This document shows, in pieces, positions 11,561 to 22,316 of a DNA stretch of 64,000 nt (positions are counted from its first letter, which is position 1; every line of letters begins with the position of its first letter). This stretch comes from Ariolimax columbianus (taxonomy: Eukaryota > Mollusca > Gastropoda > Stylommatophora > Arionidae), in contig JAVGWX010000003.1 in assembly GCA_036924085.1 (NCBI GenBank), forward strand, positions 113,505,764 through 113,569,763. The letters are read 5' to 3'. Under the pieces are notes generated by a model. The model was not told where the DNA came from. It made no database searches and saw only the letters and a list, made by a program, of their open reading frames with translations. The position numbers and the translations under genes are program-made.

Positions 11561-12025
11561 ATGCGTACACTGGTCCTGTCAATATTTCTCTATGCGTGTG
11601 AGACATGGACAGTTACAGCTGACCTTCAACGAAGGATACAGGCATTGGAGATGTGATGTTTCCGAAGACTTTTAAATGTCACGTACAAAGATCGAGTTAC
11701 AAACGAGGAAATCCGAAATAGAATTACGACGGCAATAGGGCCTTTCGAAGATCTCTTGGCAACTGTCAAAAGAAGGAAACTCATTTGGTACGGTCACATA
11801 TCGAGATCAAATGGTCTTGCAAACACAATCCTCCACGGAAAGGTGCATGGCAGACTACGAAGAGGCCGGCCCAAAAAGAGATGGGAAGACAACATAAAAG
11901 AATGGACCAGTCTCCGACCAGAAGAGTCACAGGCAGCGGCTTCTGACAGAGAGGGATGGCGTGGAGTTGTGAGGATGTCTTCATGTGTGCTCCAACGACC
12001 TCACCGGTTACGGGATGACCTGACC
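11561..12025 (+). mobile_element. RTE-like LINE 3' end, second family
   Basis: The frame reads SIFLYACETWTVTADLQRRI, RVTNEEIRNRI, then LIWYGHISRSNGLANTILHG and RRGRPKKRWEDNIKEWT, ending in a short basic tail. These are hallmark C-terminal ORF2 motifs (ACETW.V, RRIQALE, V.N.EI, WYGH..R, RGRPKKRW). One stop interrupts the frame near 11656. The tail is a 'gacctgacctgacctg' repeat running into a TA microsatellite. A diverged copy sits at 53450-53700. Confidence 0.85.
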
Positions 12026-12029
12026 TGAC

Positions 12030-12076
<47 letters not shown>

Positions 12077-12080
12077 ATAC
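12030..12080. repeat. (TA)n microsatellite at LINE tail
   Basis: An interrupted TA run directly follows the 3' tail of the LINE fragment. Confidence 0.85.
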
Positions 12081-12154
12081 AATACACATACACACACACC
12101 ATACATGCGGTACACTGAGAGGAAAGAATAGTAAAACTATGTCAATATATATCA

Positions 12155-12462
12155 TCAGTGGATATCGTTGCTTCATCTCCTCTCTCCTTACCTCACATTC
12201 TGTTTCATTTAACTCTGTCCAACAATCATACTCCTACACAACTTTCAGAAGCACCCTCAGGGTGAGACCCTTCTGTTGCATTTTGGTTGGTTTGATCTCT
12301 GAGAGTGCTCTAACTAGCATAGATTCATACACACAGATTCATCCAAGCACTGGTTAATACGTCCTGATATCACCTAAAAGGCTGTGGTCTGGGGTGGAAA
12401 GAGACGTGGCTCCGCCAGTAAAATACAGAGAGGCAAACACTTTAGAAAAAAAAAAATGGAAC
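12155..12462 (+). mobile_element. SINE J, poly(A)-tailed copy
   Basis: Matches the complete copy at 42258-42584 in order: 'ctttcagaagcaccctcagg', 'gttgcattttggttggtttg', 'catccaagcactggtt', 'cgtcctgatatcacc', 'gtctggggtggaaa' and 'ctccgccagta', then an A-run near 12450. No tRNA-like head was seen. Confidence 0.75.
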
Positions 12463-12794
12463 ATATATTACAAAAGGGATGTACTTTGAAGCTAACAAAA
12501 TGTATAAATAATTTGCTACAGAAACCACCACTAATGGCGGACTGGGTTAAACAAATATTAGTTGCAGGTCATCAACATTTTTATTATATTGTCCAATGTT
12601 TAAGGGGGCTCACTTCATCAGGAGCTCACTTGCCATTGAGTAGGTCAGCCACTGACCACCACTGAATAAACACACTTCAGTTTTTTCTATAAAGAAGCCA
12701 GCTGCAGGGGCAGCCCTATGCTTCATACACAGTGACAAAAAATATCATAATTTTGTGTGTGCTTATATGTTTCAAAAGTCGGCAATTGAACAAT

Positions 12795-13075
12795 ACATCA
12801 ATAACACTAGATGGTTGGTTATTTGGTTTCTAATGCCCGCAATGGGTTGGTAACCCTTTTGTGCGCTCTGAAAAGGACGGAATATGTGGCAGATTGCAGT
12901 AGCTTTCCTGACATCTCTGTGCTGATGAAGTGGACTGTGGTCCTCTAGGTGGTTGTGCAATGCTTGGCTTCATCTGCGTGTCACTCACTACTACGGGGAT
13001 CACGTCGAACCTCACCTTGTTAGCCAGACTGTTTTCCTTGACAACAGCCCGTTTCCAGGACAACCAATTAGGAAT
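12795..13075 (-). mobile_element. SINE E, copy
   Basis: The minus strand carries 'cattgcacaaccacctagag', 'cttcatcagcacagagatg' and 'gttaccaacccattgcggg', matching the copies at 59155-59395 and 62285-62570. The tail, read on the minus strand, is an AACC-rich stretch near 12800-12825. Confidence 0.7.
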
Positions 13076-13079
13076 AACT

Positions 13080-13384
13080 CTAGATAAATAAAGTCATTTA
13101 AGATTTCACACCTGAAGATCTGGCTGACAGCTTTACCTGCTGTTAGACAATATTTAAAAAAAAACAAATTGTAAATACTTTGAGAATCTTTCGTGATTAT
13201 TAAAAAAAACTTGTTTGTTATAACATGTCATTTGTGACTTTGTTCTTTCGTAGTCTGCTTCACACATTTTGTGATATTATTTTTTCTGTGCTTGATTTGG
13301 TTGGTTGTTGACAGGATTATGAGACAGACAACATCATCAAATGGAAATAACATTATTTGGCATTTAGTAAAGCGACTTGATGAT
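13080..13384. other. Unique flank of the 12-bp array
   Basis: AT-rich DNA with no recognised feature. Confidence 0.4.
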
Positions 13385-14935
13385 CTTGATTTTGCTAATG
13401 TCTTGTCTAATGTCTTGGCTAATGTCCTTGCTAATGTCTTGGCTAACGTCTTGTCTAATGTCCTGGCTAATGTCTTGGCTAACGTCTCGGCTAACGTCTT
13501 GGCTAACGTCTTGGCTAACGTCTTGGCTAACGTCTCGGCTAACGTCTTGGCTAATGTCTTGGCTAACGTCTCGGCTAACGTCTTGGCTAACGTCTTGTCT
13601 AATGTCCTGGCGAATGTCTTGGCTAATGTCTTGTCCAATATTTTGACTAATGTCTTGGCTAATGTCTTGTCCAATATGTTGACTGTCTTGTCTAATGTCT
13701 TGGCTAATGTCTTGGCTGACGTCTTGGCTAACGTCTTGGTTAACGTCTTGTCTAATGTCCTGGCGAATGTCTTGGCTAATGTCTTGTCCAATATCTTGTC
13801 TAATGTCTTGGCTAATGTCTTGGCTAACGTCTTGGCTAACGTCTTGTCTAATGTCCTGACGAATGTCTTGGCTAATGTCTTGTCTAATGTCTTGGCTAAT
13901 GTCTTGTCCAATATCTTGTCTAATGTCTTGGCTAATGTCTTGGCTAACGTCTTGGCTAACGTCTTGTCTAATGTCCTGACGAATGTCTTGGCTAATGTCT
14001 TGTCTAATGTCTTGGCTAATGCCTTGTCCAATATCTTGACTAATGTCTTGTCTAATGTCTTGTCCAATATCTTGACTAATGTCTTGTCTAATGTCTTGTC
14101 CAATATCTTGACTAATGTCTTGTCTAATATCTTGACTAATGTCTTGTCTAATGTCTTGTCTAATGTCCTAGCTAATATCTTGTCTAAAGTCTTGACTAAT
14201 GTCTTGTCTAATATCTTGACTAACGTCTTGTCTAATGTCCTGGCGAATGTTTTGGCTAACGTCTTGTCTAATGTCCTAGCTAATGTCCTGGCTAATGTCT
14301 TGGTTAATTTCCCAGCTAACGTATTGTCTAATGTCCTAGCTAATGTCTTTTCTAATGTCCTAGCTAATATCTTGACTAACGTCTTGTCTAATGTCCTCGC
14401 GAATGTTTTGGCTAATGTCCTAGCTAATGTTTTGGCTAACGTCTTGTCTAATGTCCTAGCTAATGTCCTGGCTAATGTCTTGGCTAATGTCTTGTCTAAC
14501 GTCTTGGCTAATGTCTTGGTTAATTTCCCAGCTAATGTCTTGTCTAATGTCTCAGCCAATGTCTTGGCTAATGTCTTGTCTAATGTCCTAGATAATATCT
14601 TGGTTAATTTCCCAGCTAATGTCTTGGCTAATGTCTTGTCTAATATCTTGACTAACGTCTTGTCTAATGTCCTGGCGAATGTTTTGGCAAACGTCTTGTC
14701 TAATGTCCTAGCTAATGTCCTGCTTAATGTCTTGGCTAATGTCTTGTCTAACGTCTTGGCTAATGTCTTGGTTAATTTCTCAGCTAATGTCTTGTCTAAT
14801 GTCCCAGCTACTGTCTTGGCTAATGTCTTGTCTAATGTCCTAGCTAATATCTTGGTTAATTTCCCAGCTAATGTCTTGGCTAATGTCCTAGCAAATGTCT
14901 TGGCTAATATCTTGACTAATGTCCGCGGGTCGTGA
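13385..14935. repeat. 12-bp minisatellite, about 129 units, with 120-bp higher-order repeat
   Basis: The unit is 'ttggctaatgtc' with variants (tct/gct/gac, aat/aac, gtc/atc). Because 12 is a multiple of 3 and the unit lacks stops, both strands stay open for hundreds of codons: (A/S)NVL repeats on + and (K/R)TLA/DKTL repeats on -. These frames are a by-product of the repeat. Some 60-base blocks recur exactly 120 bases apart (13801-13860 and 13921-13980), showing higher-order amplification. Variant units with 'ttaatttcccagc' recur near 14304, 14520, 14603, 14767 and 14852 at multiples of about 12. It abuts the 5' end of a truncated LINE. Confidence 0.95.
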
Positions 14936-15866
14936 TCAACTACAGAATAAAATTAATATACTTTTTAAGATAGCCAGTCAATTGAGTCCGATAAGCTTGT
15001 TATCATTGACGACTTCAATGCCAGAGTAGGAGCTAACCATCAGTTCTGGAAGGTGTACTTGGGGTACATGCCACAGGCAAGTGCAACAGCAACGGGTTGC
15101 TGCTGCTGGACCTCTGTGCCACCCATGAGCTCTCCATCACCAACACTATGCTTCGGCTGTCTGCTCGCAACAAGACGTCGTGGATGCATCCCCGCTCTAA
15201 ACAGTGGCATCTTATTGAAAGAGGGACATACGAGATGTGCGAGTGACAAAGGCTATGTGCGGCGCCGAGTGTTGGACAGATCACATACTCATTGTGTCAA
15301 AGTTTTATCTCCACATAGAGCCTAGGCTACGTCACCAGGGTCGAAAACCTGAGAAGAAACTTAACATTCCCAAATTACAAAGTGGGCTCTATGCAGAAGG
15401 CTTTTCCAGGAATCTGGACAGCCAGCTGACGGACACACAGCCATGCACGGAAACAGTCGACGACAAATGGGCCTTTCTGAAGGATGCTGTCTACTCTACC
15501 TTCTGATTATTTGGGTCATGCAGCTCGCAAAAACCAGAACTGATTCGATAACGATGAGGCTATTAAGACTTCGCTGGATGAAAAACATCGTTTATTAAGA
15601 CTTCACCAAGACTATCCCTCCTCATCTTCCCAAAAGTTCACGCTCACCAATATTCGCAGGATTGTCCAGAACCAGCTCAGGACTATACAGGATGCCTGGC
15701 TTAACAGCAAAGCTGACGAAATCCAGCGGTAAGCAGACACAAATGACCCAAAGTGGTTTTACGATGCCATGAAGACAGTCTATGGTCCCAGGTTCTATCA
15801 TTCATCTCCTTTCCTTAATGCTGATGGCACGGCACTGATGGCCGACAAAGTCGATTTTCTGGAGCG

Positions 15867-16798
15867 ATGGTCAGAGCACTTAGTGCTATCCTAAACTGTC
15901 AATCCACTATCGGGGAATTAGCCATAACACGCACGCCTCACGTTGAAGTCAATGACAGGGTGGGTATCCCGCCCAGTACAGATGAGGTTGATAAAGCAAT
16001 CAGCTTAATGTCCAGCGGCAAAGCCCCCGGGCCAGATGCTATGCTTGCTGAGCTCTACAGGGCAGGATACCCTGTGCTGTTACACAAGCTAACAGACCTC
16101 TTTTGCTCAATTTGGGATACATGTCATTTGCCGCAGGAACTGAAAGATGCCATCATTGTCCACATGTACAAGCACAAGGGCAATCGTTAATCATGTGATA
16201 ACCACAGGGGGATCTCCCTCCTGTCTATCGCTGGAAACAGTTTAGCTCGACTTATGCTTAACCGCTTAACAACTCATCTCGAGCAGAAGCTACTTTCAGA
16301 GAGTCAATGTGGTTTCCGAGCTGGGCGTGGGGCGGTTCACATGATTTTTGCAGCTCGTCAAATCCAAGAGAATGTCAAGAACAGCATCGTGATCTGTACA
16401 CGTCTTTTGTTGACCTGACAAAGGCCTTTGACACCACCAACAGGGACGGACTCTGGAAAATAATGGCGAAATTCGGTTGTCCCGAAAAATTCATCACAGT
16501 CGTCCGCCAGTTTCGTGATGGCATGTCAGCCCGAGCACTGAATGATGGTGAACTCTCTGCAGCATCCCCAGTCATAAATGGAGTCAAACAGGATTGTGTG
16601 CTGGCCCCAAAACTTATTAGCATCGTATTTGCAGCCCTCCTTTCTGATGCAACACGTGACTGTGACACCGGTATACAGATCAGATACCGGACGGGTGGGC
16701 AGATGTTCACTCTGAGGCGCCTAATGGCCCTCACAAAGGTCAAAGAAGCAACTATCTTAGATCTCCTCTTTGCCCACGATTGCTCACATAACACGTGA
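15867..16798 (+). pseudogene. LINE reverse transcriptase domain, broken
   Basis: The first frame (15867-16190) has a typical pre-palm: VDKAISLMSSGKAPGPDAML, then LPQELKDAIIVHMYKHKGNR, where an R-to-stop change ends it. After NHRGISLLSIAGN and SQCGFRAGRG, a second frame (16380-16798) supplies FVDLTKAFDT (first catalytic Asp), GVKQDCVLAP (normally G.RQGC.L.P) and LLFAHDCSHNT. The last should be FADD, so one catalytic aspartate codon has become His. With stops and shifts it cannot encode an active enzyme. Confidence 0.85.
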
Positions 16799-16969
16799 TC
16801 AGAACAGGACATGCAGGCAATCATGAATGCGTTCTCAACTGCGTGCACTAATTTTGGTCTTACTGTAAACACCAAGAAAGCGGCGATAATGTTTCTACCT
16901 GCGCCCGGGGAGCCTACCACAAACCAAACATCACTGTACAGGGACATCGCCTAAAAGCAATTTGATAGC

Positions 16970-17710
16970 TTTACCTACCTTGGCAGTACTCTCACCAGAG
17001 AAGGAAATATTAACTCTGAGGTCCACAACATGATATCCAAGGCGAGTGCTGCTTTCGGAAGACTACGAGAAAACGTTTGGGGTCGACAGGGAATCAGTGT
17101 TGCCACCAAGATTATTGTGTATCGTGGTTTTGTGTTAACCACCCTTCTGTACGCATGCGAAACATGGACAGTCTATAGCAGGCATGCCATGAAACTTAAT
17201 TATTTCCATGCAAACTGTCTCCGCAGACTGCTCAGGCTCGGTTGGCAGGACAGAGTGCCCAACTCTGAAGTCCTCAGCAGGGCTAGACTCTCTGGCACCC
17301 ATACGCTGCTTCAGAGACCCTAGATCAGATGGACATGGCATGTTGTTCGCATGTCAGATGAGCGCCTCCCTAAAAAACTGTTGTACGGTGAGCTCATGAC
17401 AGGACATCGCTCACAGGGGGGACAAAAGAAACGATATAGAGACACTCTAAAAGTTTTTTGAAAAGTTTCTCCATTGATGTTGTAGACTGGGAGCTGCTTG
17501 CTCCGGACCGCTCAGCCGGGCGCACTGTCGTCACAGATGGTGCTTGCACCGCTGAGCAGAGGACCATCACGGAGGTGCAAAAGCGAGCTGCATGAAAGGA
17601 AAGAATACAAGACTGCCCAGCTAAAAATGCTGTTTATGTGTGCCCTACGTGCGGTAGAGTTTGTCACGCTCAGATCGGACTGTACAATCATATGCAGTCA
17701 CATCTGAATA
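16970..17710 (+). pseudogene. LINE ORF2 C-terminal domain with C2H2 finger, broken
   Basis: The frame has FTYLGSTLTREGNINSEV, AFGRLRENVWGRQGIS, LLYACETWTVYSRHAMKLN and RLGWQDRVPNSEVLSRA, then after a stop RMSDERLPKKLLYGEL. Near 17637 a different frame gives CPTCGRVCHAQIGLYNHMQSH, a C-x2-C-x12-H-x4-H finger. The order and spacing match the intact 235-codon frame at 50858-51565. Confidence 0.8.
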
Positions 17711-17765
17711 AACATGTCTGACGCTGTCGCCATTTTCGATTGCGATGGGCAACTAACTAACTAAG

Positions 17766-18272
17766 CTGCATGTATTGTACACTGTACAGTTTGTACCAGG
17801 TATACAGAATAATTTATATGCATTTATATTGTATATATATAGGTAATATGATATACTACATGTTAGCTGAGCTTACGAAAAAACGCTCTTGCTGTTATAA
17901 CTAACAACGGGTATTTAAAAAAATAATAAATTTCTACCGCTGGTCTGAAACACTGCACAACAATTTCATATAGTGAAATAGAAAGTAACATTTTGTATTT
18001 TGGTGTTAACTGTGATGGTGTCACCCGGTGCGTTCCGCACCCTCGCACCCCCTAGTGACGCCACTGTCCCTTGAGAATTTGAGAAGACCGTAAGCTGTAA
18101 TATGTTCAACTTATTCCAAAATCCGGCCTTATGTGGGCACACCCTTCTCTGTGACCTCATGAGCCAATTGCCAGGTACAGAATCTATGTGGCGGTAGGTT
18201 TCATCTAGGCTAGCAATCAATCCGGCAGCCCTCACAGCATAATCTATGCTTATTATGCAGCTAGTAACAACG
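17766..18272. other. Mostly unique; possible old DNA-transposon end near 17990-18068
   Basis: On the minus strand, 'cagtggcgtcactagggggt' followed by 'gcgagggtgcgg' looks like an inverted-repeat terminus of a hAT-type element, ending at about 18065. I could not find the partner end. Confidence 0.3.
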
Positions 18273-18280
18273 AGTTACAC

Positions 18281-18476
18281 CAGTGGTTCTCCAAACGTGT
18301 GCTGCTGCACCCTGGGGGTGCCGTGGCTGGTTTACAGAGGTGTCGAGAAACATTCCAATATTTTTGTCAACTACGCACTGCACAAGTTACGTAGGCTTAT
18401 TTTCTGACTTGAGGTGCCGTGAAGAAATTATGGTACACTAAGGGTGCAGTGTACATAAAACGTTTGGGAACTACTG
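18281..18476. mobile_element. hAT-type MITE with 8-bp target-site duplication
   Basis: The ends are inverted repeats: 'cagtggttctccaaacgt' at left and 'acgtttgggaactactg' at right. Outside them lie 'agttacac' (18273-18280) and 'agctacat' (18477-18484), which agree at 6 of 8 bases with two transitions. That is the 8-bp duplication expected for hAT. At 196 bp it has no coding capacity. Confidence 0.75.
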
Positions 18477-18489
18477 AGCTACATAATGC

Positions 18490-19085
18490 TTTCTTTGTTG
18501 TCTTGTCTGTGAGCGATGTGGTCTCTCGTCTGTGTGTACTGTGTTGTCTTGTTTGTGTGTACTGTGTTGTCTTTTTTGTGTTTACTGTGTTGTCTTGTTT
18601 ATATGTACTGCATTATCTTGTTTGTGTGTACTGTGTTGCCTTGTCTGTGAGCGCTGTATTGTCTTGTCTGTGTGTACTGTGTTGTCTTGTTTGTATTTAC
18701 TGTGTTGTCTTGTCTGTGTGTACTGTGTTGTCTTGTTTGTGTTTACTGTGTTGTCTTGTCTGTGTGTACTGTGTTGTCTTGTTTGTATTTACTGTGTTGT
18801 CTTGTTTGTGTGTACTGTGTTGTCTTGTCTGTGAGCGATGTGTTGTCTTGTCTGCGTGTGCTGTGTTGTCTTGTTTGTGTTAACTGTGTTGTCTTGTTTG
18901 TGTGTACTGTGTTGTCTTGTCTGTGTGTACTGTGTTGTCTTGTTTGTGTTTACTGTGTTGTCTTGTTTGTGTGTACTGTGTTGTCTTGTTTGTGTGTACT
19001 ATGTTGTCTTATTTCTATGTACTGTGTTGTCTTGTTTGTGTGTACTATGTTGTCTTGTTTGTGTGTACTGTCTTGTCTTGTATTA
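18490..19085. repeat. 23-bp minisatellite, about 25 units
   Basis: The unit 'actgtgttgtcttgtttgtg' plus 'tgt' is repeated with light variation. Because 23 is not a multiple of 3, successive units cycle through all frames, producing long Cys/Val/Leu-rich open frames that are not genes. Confidence 0.95.
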
Positions 19086-19189
19086 GCAATATTGTCCTTG
19101 GATGGAAGGCTTTTACATATGCTACATAGTCTAAAGAACGTGTTAGAGAATTTCGTGTTTCACTATAACTTATTTGCATACACATAAAT

Positions 19190-19480
19190 GCACGTGCATG
19201 TCCCCTTTGTAGAATGTCGCTGTCATCACAACTTCTGGATCTTTAGCCAGTTCCCGGATGCGGCAATCTTCAGAACATCTTTGATGGCGTGTATCCATCT
19301 TCTCGGTCTGTCTCTGTCATGTTTTCAATGTACCACACTTTCCAGGATAGGTATTGCCAAACTATTGTGGCGTTTGATGTGGTCAAATTATTTTAGTAAT
19401 CTATACATAGTGCTGTTTATTAGTCAATTGTGTTCTACACAGCTGATTTAGGACGTCTGTGTGTCGTCCTTTTTCGCTGT
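19190..19480 (-). mobile_element. RTE-like LINE 3' end, decayed
   Basis: The minus strand reads FDHIKRHNSLAIPILESVVH, then a degraded RDRPRRWIHAIKDVLKIA. This is the same C-terminal segment as at 11190-11480, including the end sequence 'gcgacattctacaaagggg'. Confidence 0.7.
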
Positions 19481-19484
19481 CCGT

Positions 19485-19900
19485 GGTATTCTGATAAATT
19501 TCCTGCAGCATTTTAACGACACAGATTTAATTTTCTTTATTGTTTGTGCGATTGTCCATGTTTTGCACTCGCACGTTGCAACGGGTAAGATGCATTGTTG
19601 CTTATAATTAAGTGCAACATTTGGAATAAATCACAATTTTGCAGAACAAAACTTTTATTTTTATTAATGCTCTTGTTGATATTTTATTATTTTTATGATA
19701 ATCTTGAAATGAACATTACAAATACCAGAGAGTAAAAGAACATTTTATGAAATAATCCTCCCCGACTGACGGTCACAAATAAAAAAACATCCGTAACTAT
19801 TAAAGGATATTTGGACATCTACTATGATCATGATTTAGTTCTAACACAATTCTAGAATGTTCGTTTATTTCCTCGACTGACTGACGCCACTACCGCACGA
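19485..19900. other. Unique AT-rich DNA
   Basis: Nothing recognised. Confidence 0.4.
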
Positions 19901-19904
19901 GTTA

Positions 19905-20452
19905 GATATGTACAAAATAATTTACATTTTGAAGTGTATCTAATTGAAGTTTCTTAATACGGTACGTACTTATTAGGTTTACAGCTAACTTAATGCGACC
20001 TTATTAGGTTTACAGGTAACTTAATACCACCTTATTAGGTTTACAGCTAACTTAATGCGACCTTATTAGGTTTACAGCTAACTTAATGCGGCCTTATTAG
20101 GTTTACAGCTAACTTAATGCGACCTTATCAGGTTTACAGCTAACTTAATGCGACCTTATTAGGTTTACAGCTAACTTAATGCGGCCTTATTAGGTTTACA
20201 GCTAACTTAATGCGACCTTATTAGGTTTACAGCTAACTTAATGCGGCCCTCCTACATACGTACAAAATAATTTACATTTTGAAGTGTATATAATTGAAGT
20301 TTCTTAATACGGTACGTCCTTATTAGGTTTGCAGCTAACTTAATGAGGCCTTATTAGGTTTACTGCTAACTTAATGCGGCCTTATTAGGTTTATAGCTAA
20401 CTTAATGCGGCCTTATTAGGTTTACAGCTAACTTAATGCGGCCCTCCTACAT
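19905..20452. repeat. 31-bp tandem repeat in a duplicated block
   Basis: The unit 'cttattaggtttacagctaa' plus 'cttaatgcgac' recurs in two runs. A roughly 70-bp leader ('acaaaataatttacattttg' onwards) precedes each run at about 19913 and 20268, so a block of about 355 bp was itself duplicated. Both runs end in 'ggccctcctacata'. Confidence 0.9.
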
Positions 20453-20955
20453 ATAATGGTTCCACACTCCAGGTCTAGTCCCTCTGCATATTTGATTTCT
20501 GGTATTTCGTTTCACAGATGTTAAGAATGTCGAACTATTCGTAATTTTGATCATTTCTGTGATGGTTTCTGTATAGTTGTTGAACATATAAGGGGAGAGT
20601 ATGCAGAAAAAAACGGATACACTTGACCAGAGAGCGCATAACAAGCTGCAACGTAGCTTATAATATCAAGTAGAGTGGGATAAAGGATTCTAGATACGGT
20701 GCTCAGTCTGTGAAGACCCGTCAGGCAGGAAGACCGATGGACCATATGTCTCGAAAGGGCATACCTCAAGCTAGTCGTGGTCACCCTGACCAGATTCAGA
20801 GAGCAGGGAAACGGGAACAGGGGGAAAGCACTCACTAGAACCAAGAAAACTTAATATAGTGCACCGGAATGCAGAAGGCATAGACCACGCAAAGCAGGCG
20901 CTAACAGCAATACTTAGGAAAGAGATGATAGATGTGGTGTGCATATAAGAAACGC

Positions 20956-21290
20956 TTCTAAGTTATTGCCTAATGCGAAGCGATGATGGCCACAACACCA
21001 GACGTTTTTGTCTTGATAATGTGATGTCCGCTGTATGAGGATTATAGTGAGGAAGTATTTGCGCTGGTCATCAATCTCACTCTTATCTCGAGTTACCTTG
21101 GATCAGTGGCAAGACTATTGGTCGAGACGACTGGAGGTAACTTGGGATACAGACACCTCCCATGAGACCAGGGGTCGCTTGAAACTTGCGGGATTCGATC
21201 GCCCACCGTTTCCGTTCATCACTATGAGAGGCGAGTGCGTTAACCTATTAACTACAGCGACCCCCGTCGCACCTAAATCCCCTATTACAG
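20956..21290 (-). mobile_element. SINE D, tRNA-headed, inside LINE endonuclease
   Basis: The minus-strand head near 21275 has an A box ('tagttaataggttaacgcac') and a B-box-like 'gggcgatcgaatcccgc' near 21195. The body matches the copies at 39962-40288 and 53770-54055. The endonuclease frame breaks at ETLLS and resumes with the GYQTH motif after it. No clear target-site duplication was seen. Confidence 0.8.
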
Positions 21291-21365
21291 ATTCTGTATC
21301 GTGGGCTACCAGACACACAGACAGGACAGAGAGGACCACAAGGGAGTTGTGCTCACATTAATACG

Positions 21366-21535
21366 CAACCCTGCCGAAGACAGATGTGTCGGACCGAAAG
21401 GTGACAATATCGCAGTGAAACTGTCAACTAGCGACACAACACATTCCGTTCTCTGGACTACATCTTGCTACTTACAAAGTCCTGTTGAGGACTTGGTAGT
21501 GGGATATTGAGAACGAAAGCAGAAGAAGAAGAAGA
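21366..21535 (+). mobile_element. SINE A, 3' half
   Basis: It starts within the core ('ccgaagacagatgtgtcgga') and runs to the GAAGAA tail. It is 5'-truncated and faces the next, inverted copy tail to tail. Confidence 0.85.
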
Positions 21536-21540
21536 ATATG

Positions 21541-21900
21541 CAACTATTCTTCTTCGTTCGTTCTCAATCTCCCGCTACCAAGCCATGCAAAGGGCTTTAC
21601 AAGTAGCAGGATATGGTTACAGAGAACGGAATGCGTTGTGCAGCTAGTTTACAGCTTGACTACGATATTTGCACCTTTCGTTCCGACGCATCCGACTTCA
21701 GCAGACATTTTTGAGTGCCGGGTTAGCCTTCCCTCTTCGAATCCTTCTCCGTAGCCAGTCTGCTATGTTGCAGCCTATTATCCAGGATCACCGCGTGGAG
21801 GTGTAGAAGGGTTTTGGCAACTCTGGTTCGCAGGCCCTGATGCTAGCAATCAGCTATAGGTCGCTGACTACTGTAGCTCATACACTGCTTGGCATCTTGA
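21541..21900 (-). mobile_element. SINE A, near-complete, inverted
   Basis: The full family A sequence reads on the minus strand, from 'atcaagatgcc' near 21900 to a GAAGAA tail near 21545. Its 3' half is complementary to 21366-21535, giving an inverted pair separated by only a few bases. Confidence 0.9.
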
Positions 21901-21957
21901 TTTCATACACAACATCATTAATAATAATAGAACACAATCAGAAAATGAACACACAGG

Positions 21958-22305
21958 GATCATGCCGCTGAGCAGAGCAAGAGCTGCAGTGGTCAGCGAC
22001 TGCTAGCGTCAGGGCCAGTGAACCAGAGCTGCCAAGACCCTTCTACACCTCCACGCGGTGATCCTGGATAACAGGCTGCAGCAGGGCAGACTGGCTAAGG
22101 AGAAGGGATCGAAGAGGGAATGCTAACCCGGTACTCAAAAAGTGCTTGCTGAAGTCGGATGTGTTGGACCGAAAGGTGCAAATATCGCAGTCAAGCTGTA
22201 AACTAACACACAACGCATTCCGTTCTCTGGACTACATTCTGCTACTTAAGCCCCCTCAGGGTTTAGTAGCGGGAAATTGAGAACGAAGAAGAAAAAGAAG
22301 AAGAA
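21958..22305 (+). mobile_element. SINE A with 11-bp target-site duplication
   Basis: Flanked by 'gaacacacagg' at 21947-21957 and 22306-22316. Removing it restores the LINE sequence, which shows it inserted into the LINE. Confidence 0.9.
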
Positions 22306-22316
22306 GAACACACAGG

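Larger units (their letters stand above)
14950..17765 (+). mobile_element. Non-LTR LINE (endonuclease, RT, C2H2 finger), decayed
   Basis: It runs in order through an endonuclease fragment, a reverse transcriptase and a C-terminal domain ending in a C2H2 finger. The endonuclease shows VIIDDFNARVGA near 15000 and LLLLDLCATHELSITNT near 15095-15150 in an alternative frame, with a KTSWMHPRS motif near 15175. It is 5'-truncated within the endonuclease and shows several frameshifts and stops. The 3' end is a short 'ctaa' tail ('aactaactaactaa' near 17750-17764). The same family has a better-preserved 3' end at 50795-51615. Clade not assigned. Confidence 0.85.

Noticed and set aside
13228..14559. 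Long minus-strand frame with KTLA/DKTL repeats, and the 554-codon + strand frame with NVLA/SNVL repeats
   Set aside because: Both come from a stop-free 12-bp unit. Being open on both strands at once, with no non-repeat domain, argues against coding.
13385..14935. Possible CRISPR-like array
   Set aside because: Units are contiguous with no unique spacers, and the DNA is animal.
18419..19187. Cys/Val/Leu-rich frames resembling membrane proteins
   Set aside because: Produced by the 23-bp repeat cycling through frames.
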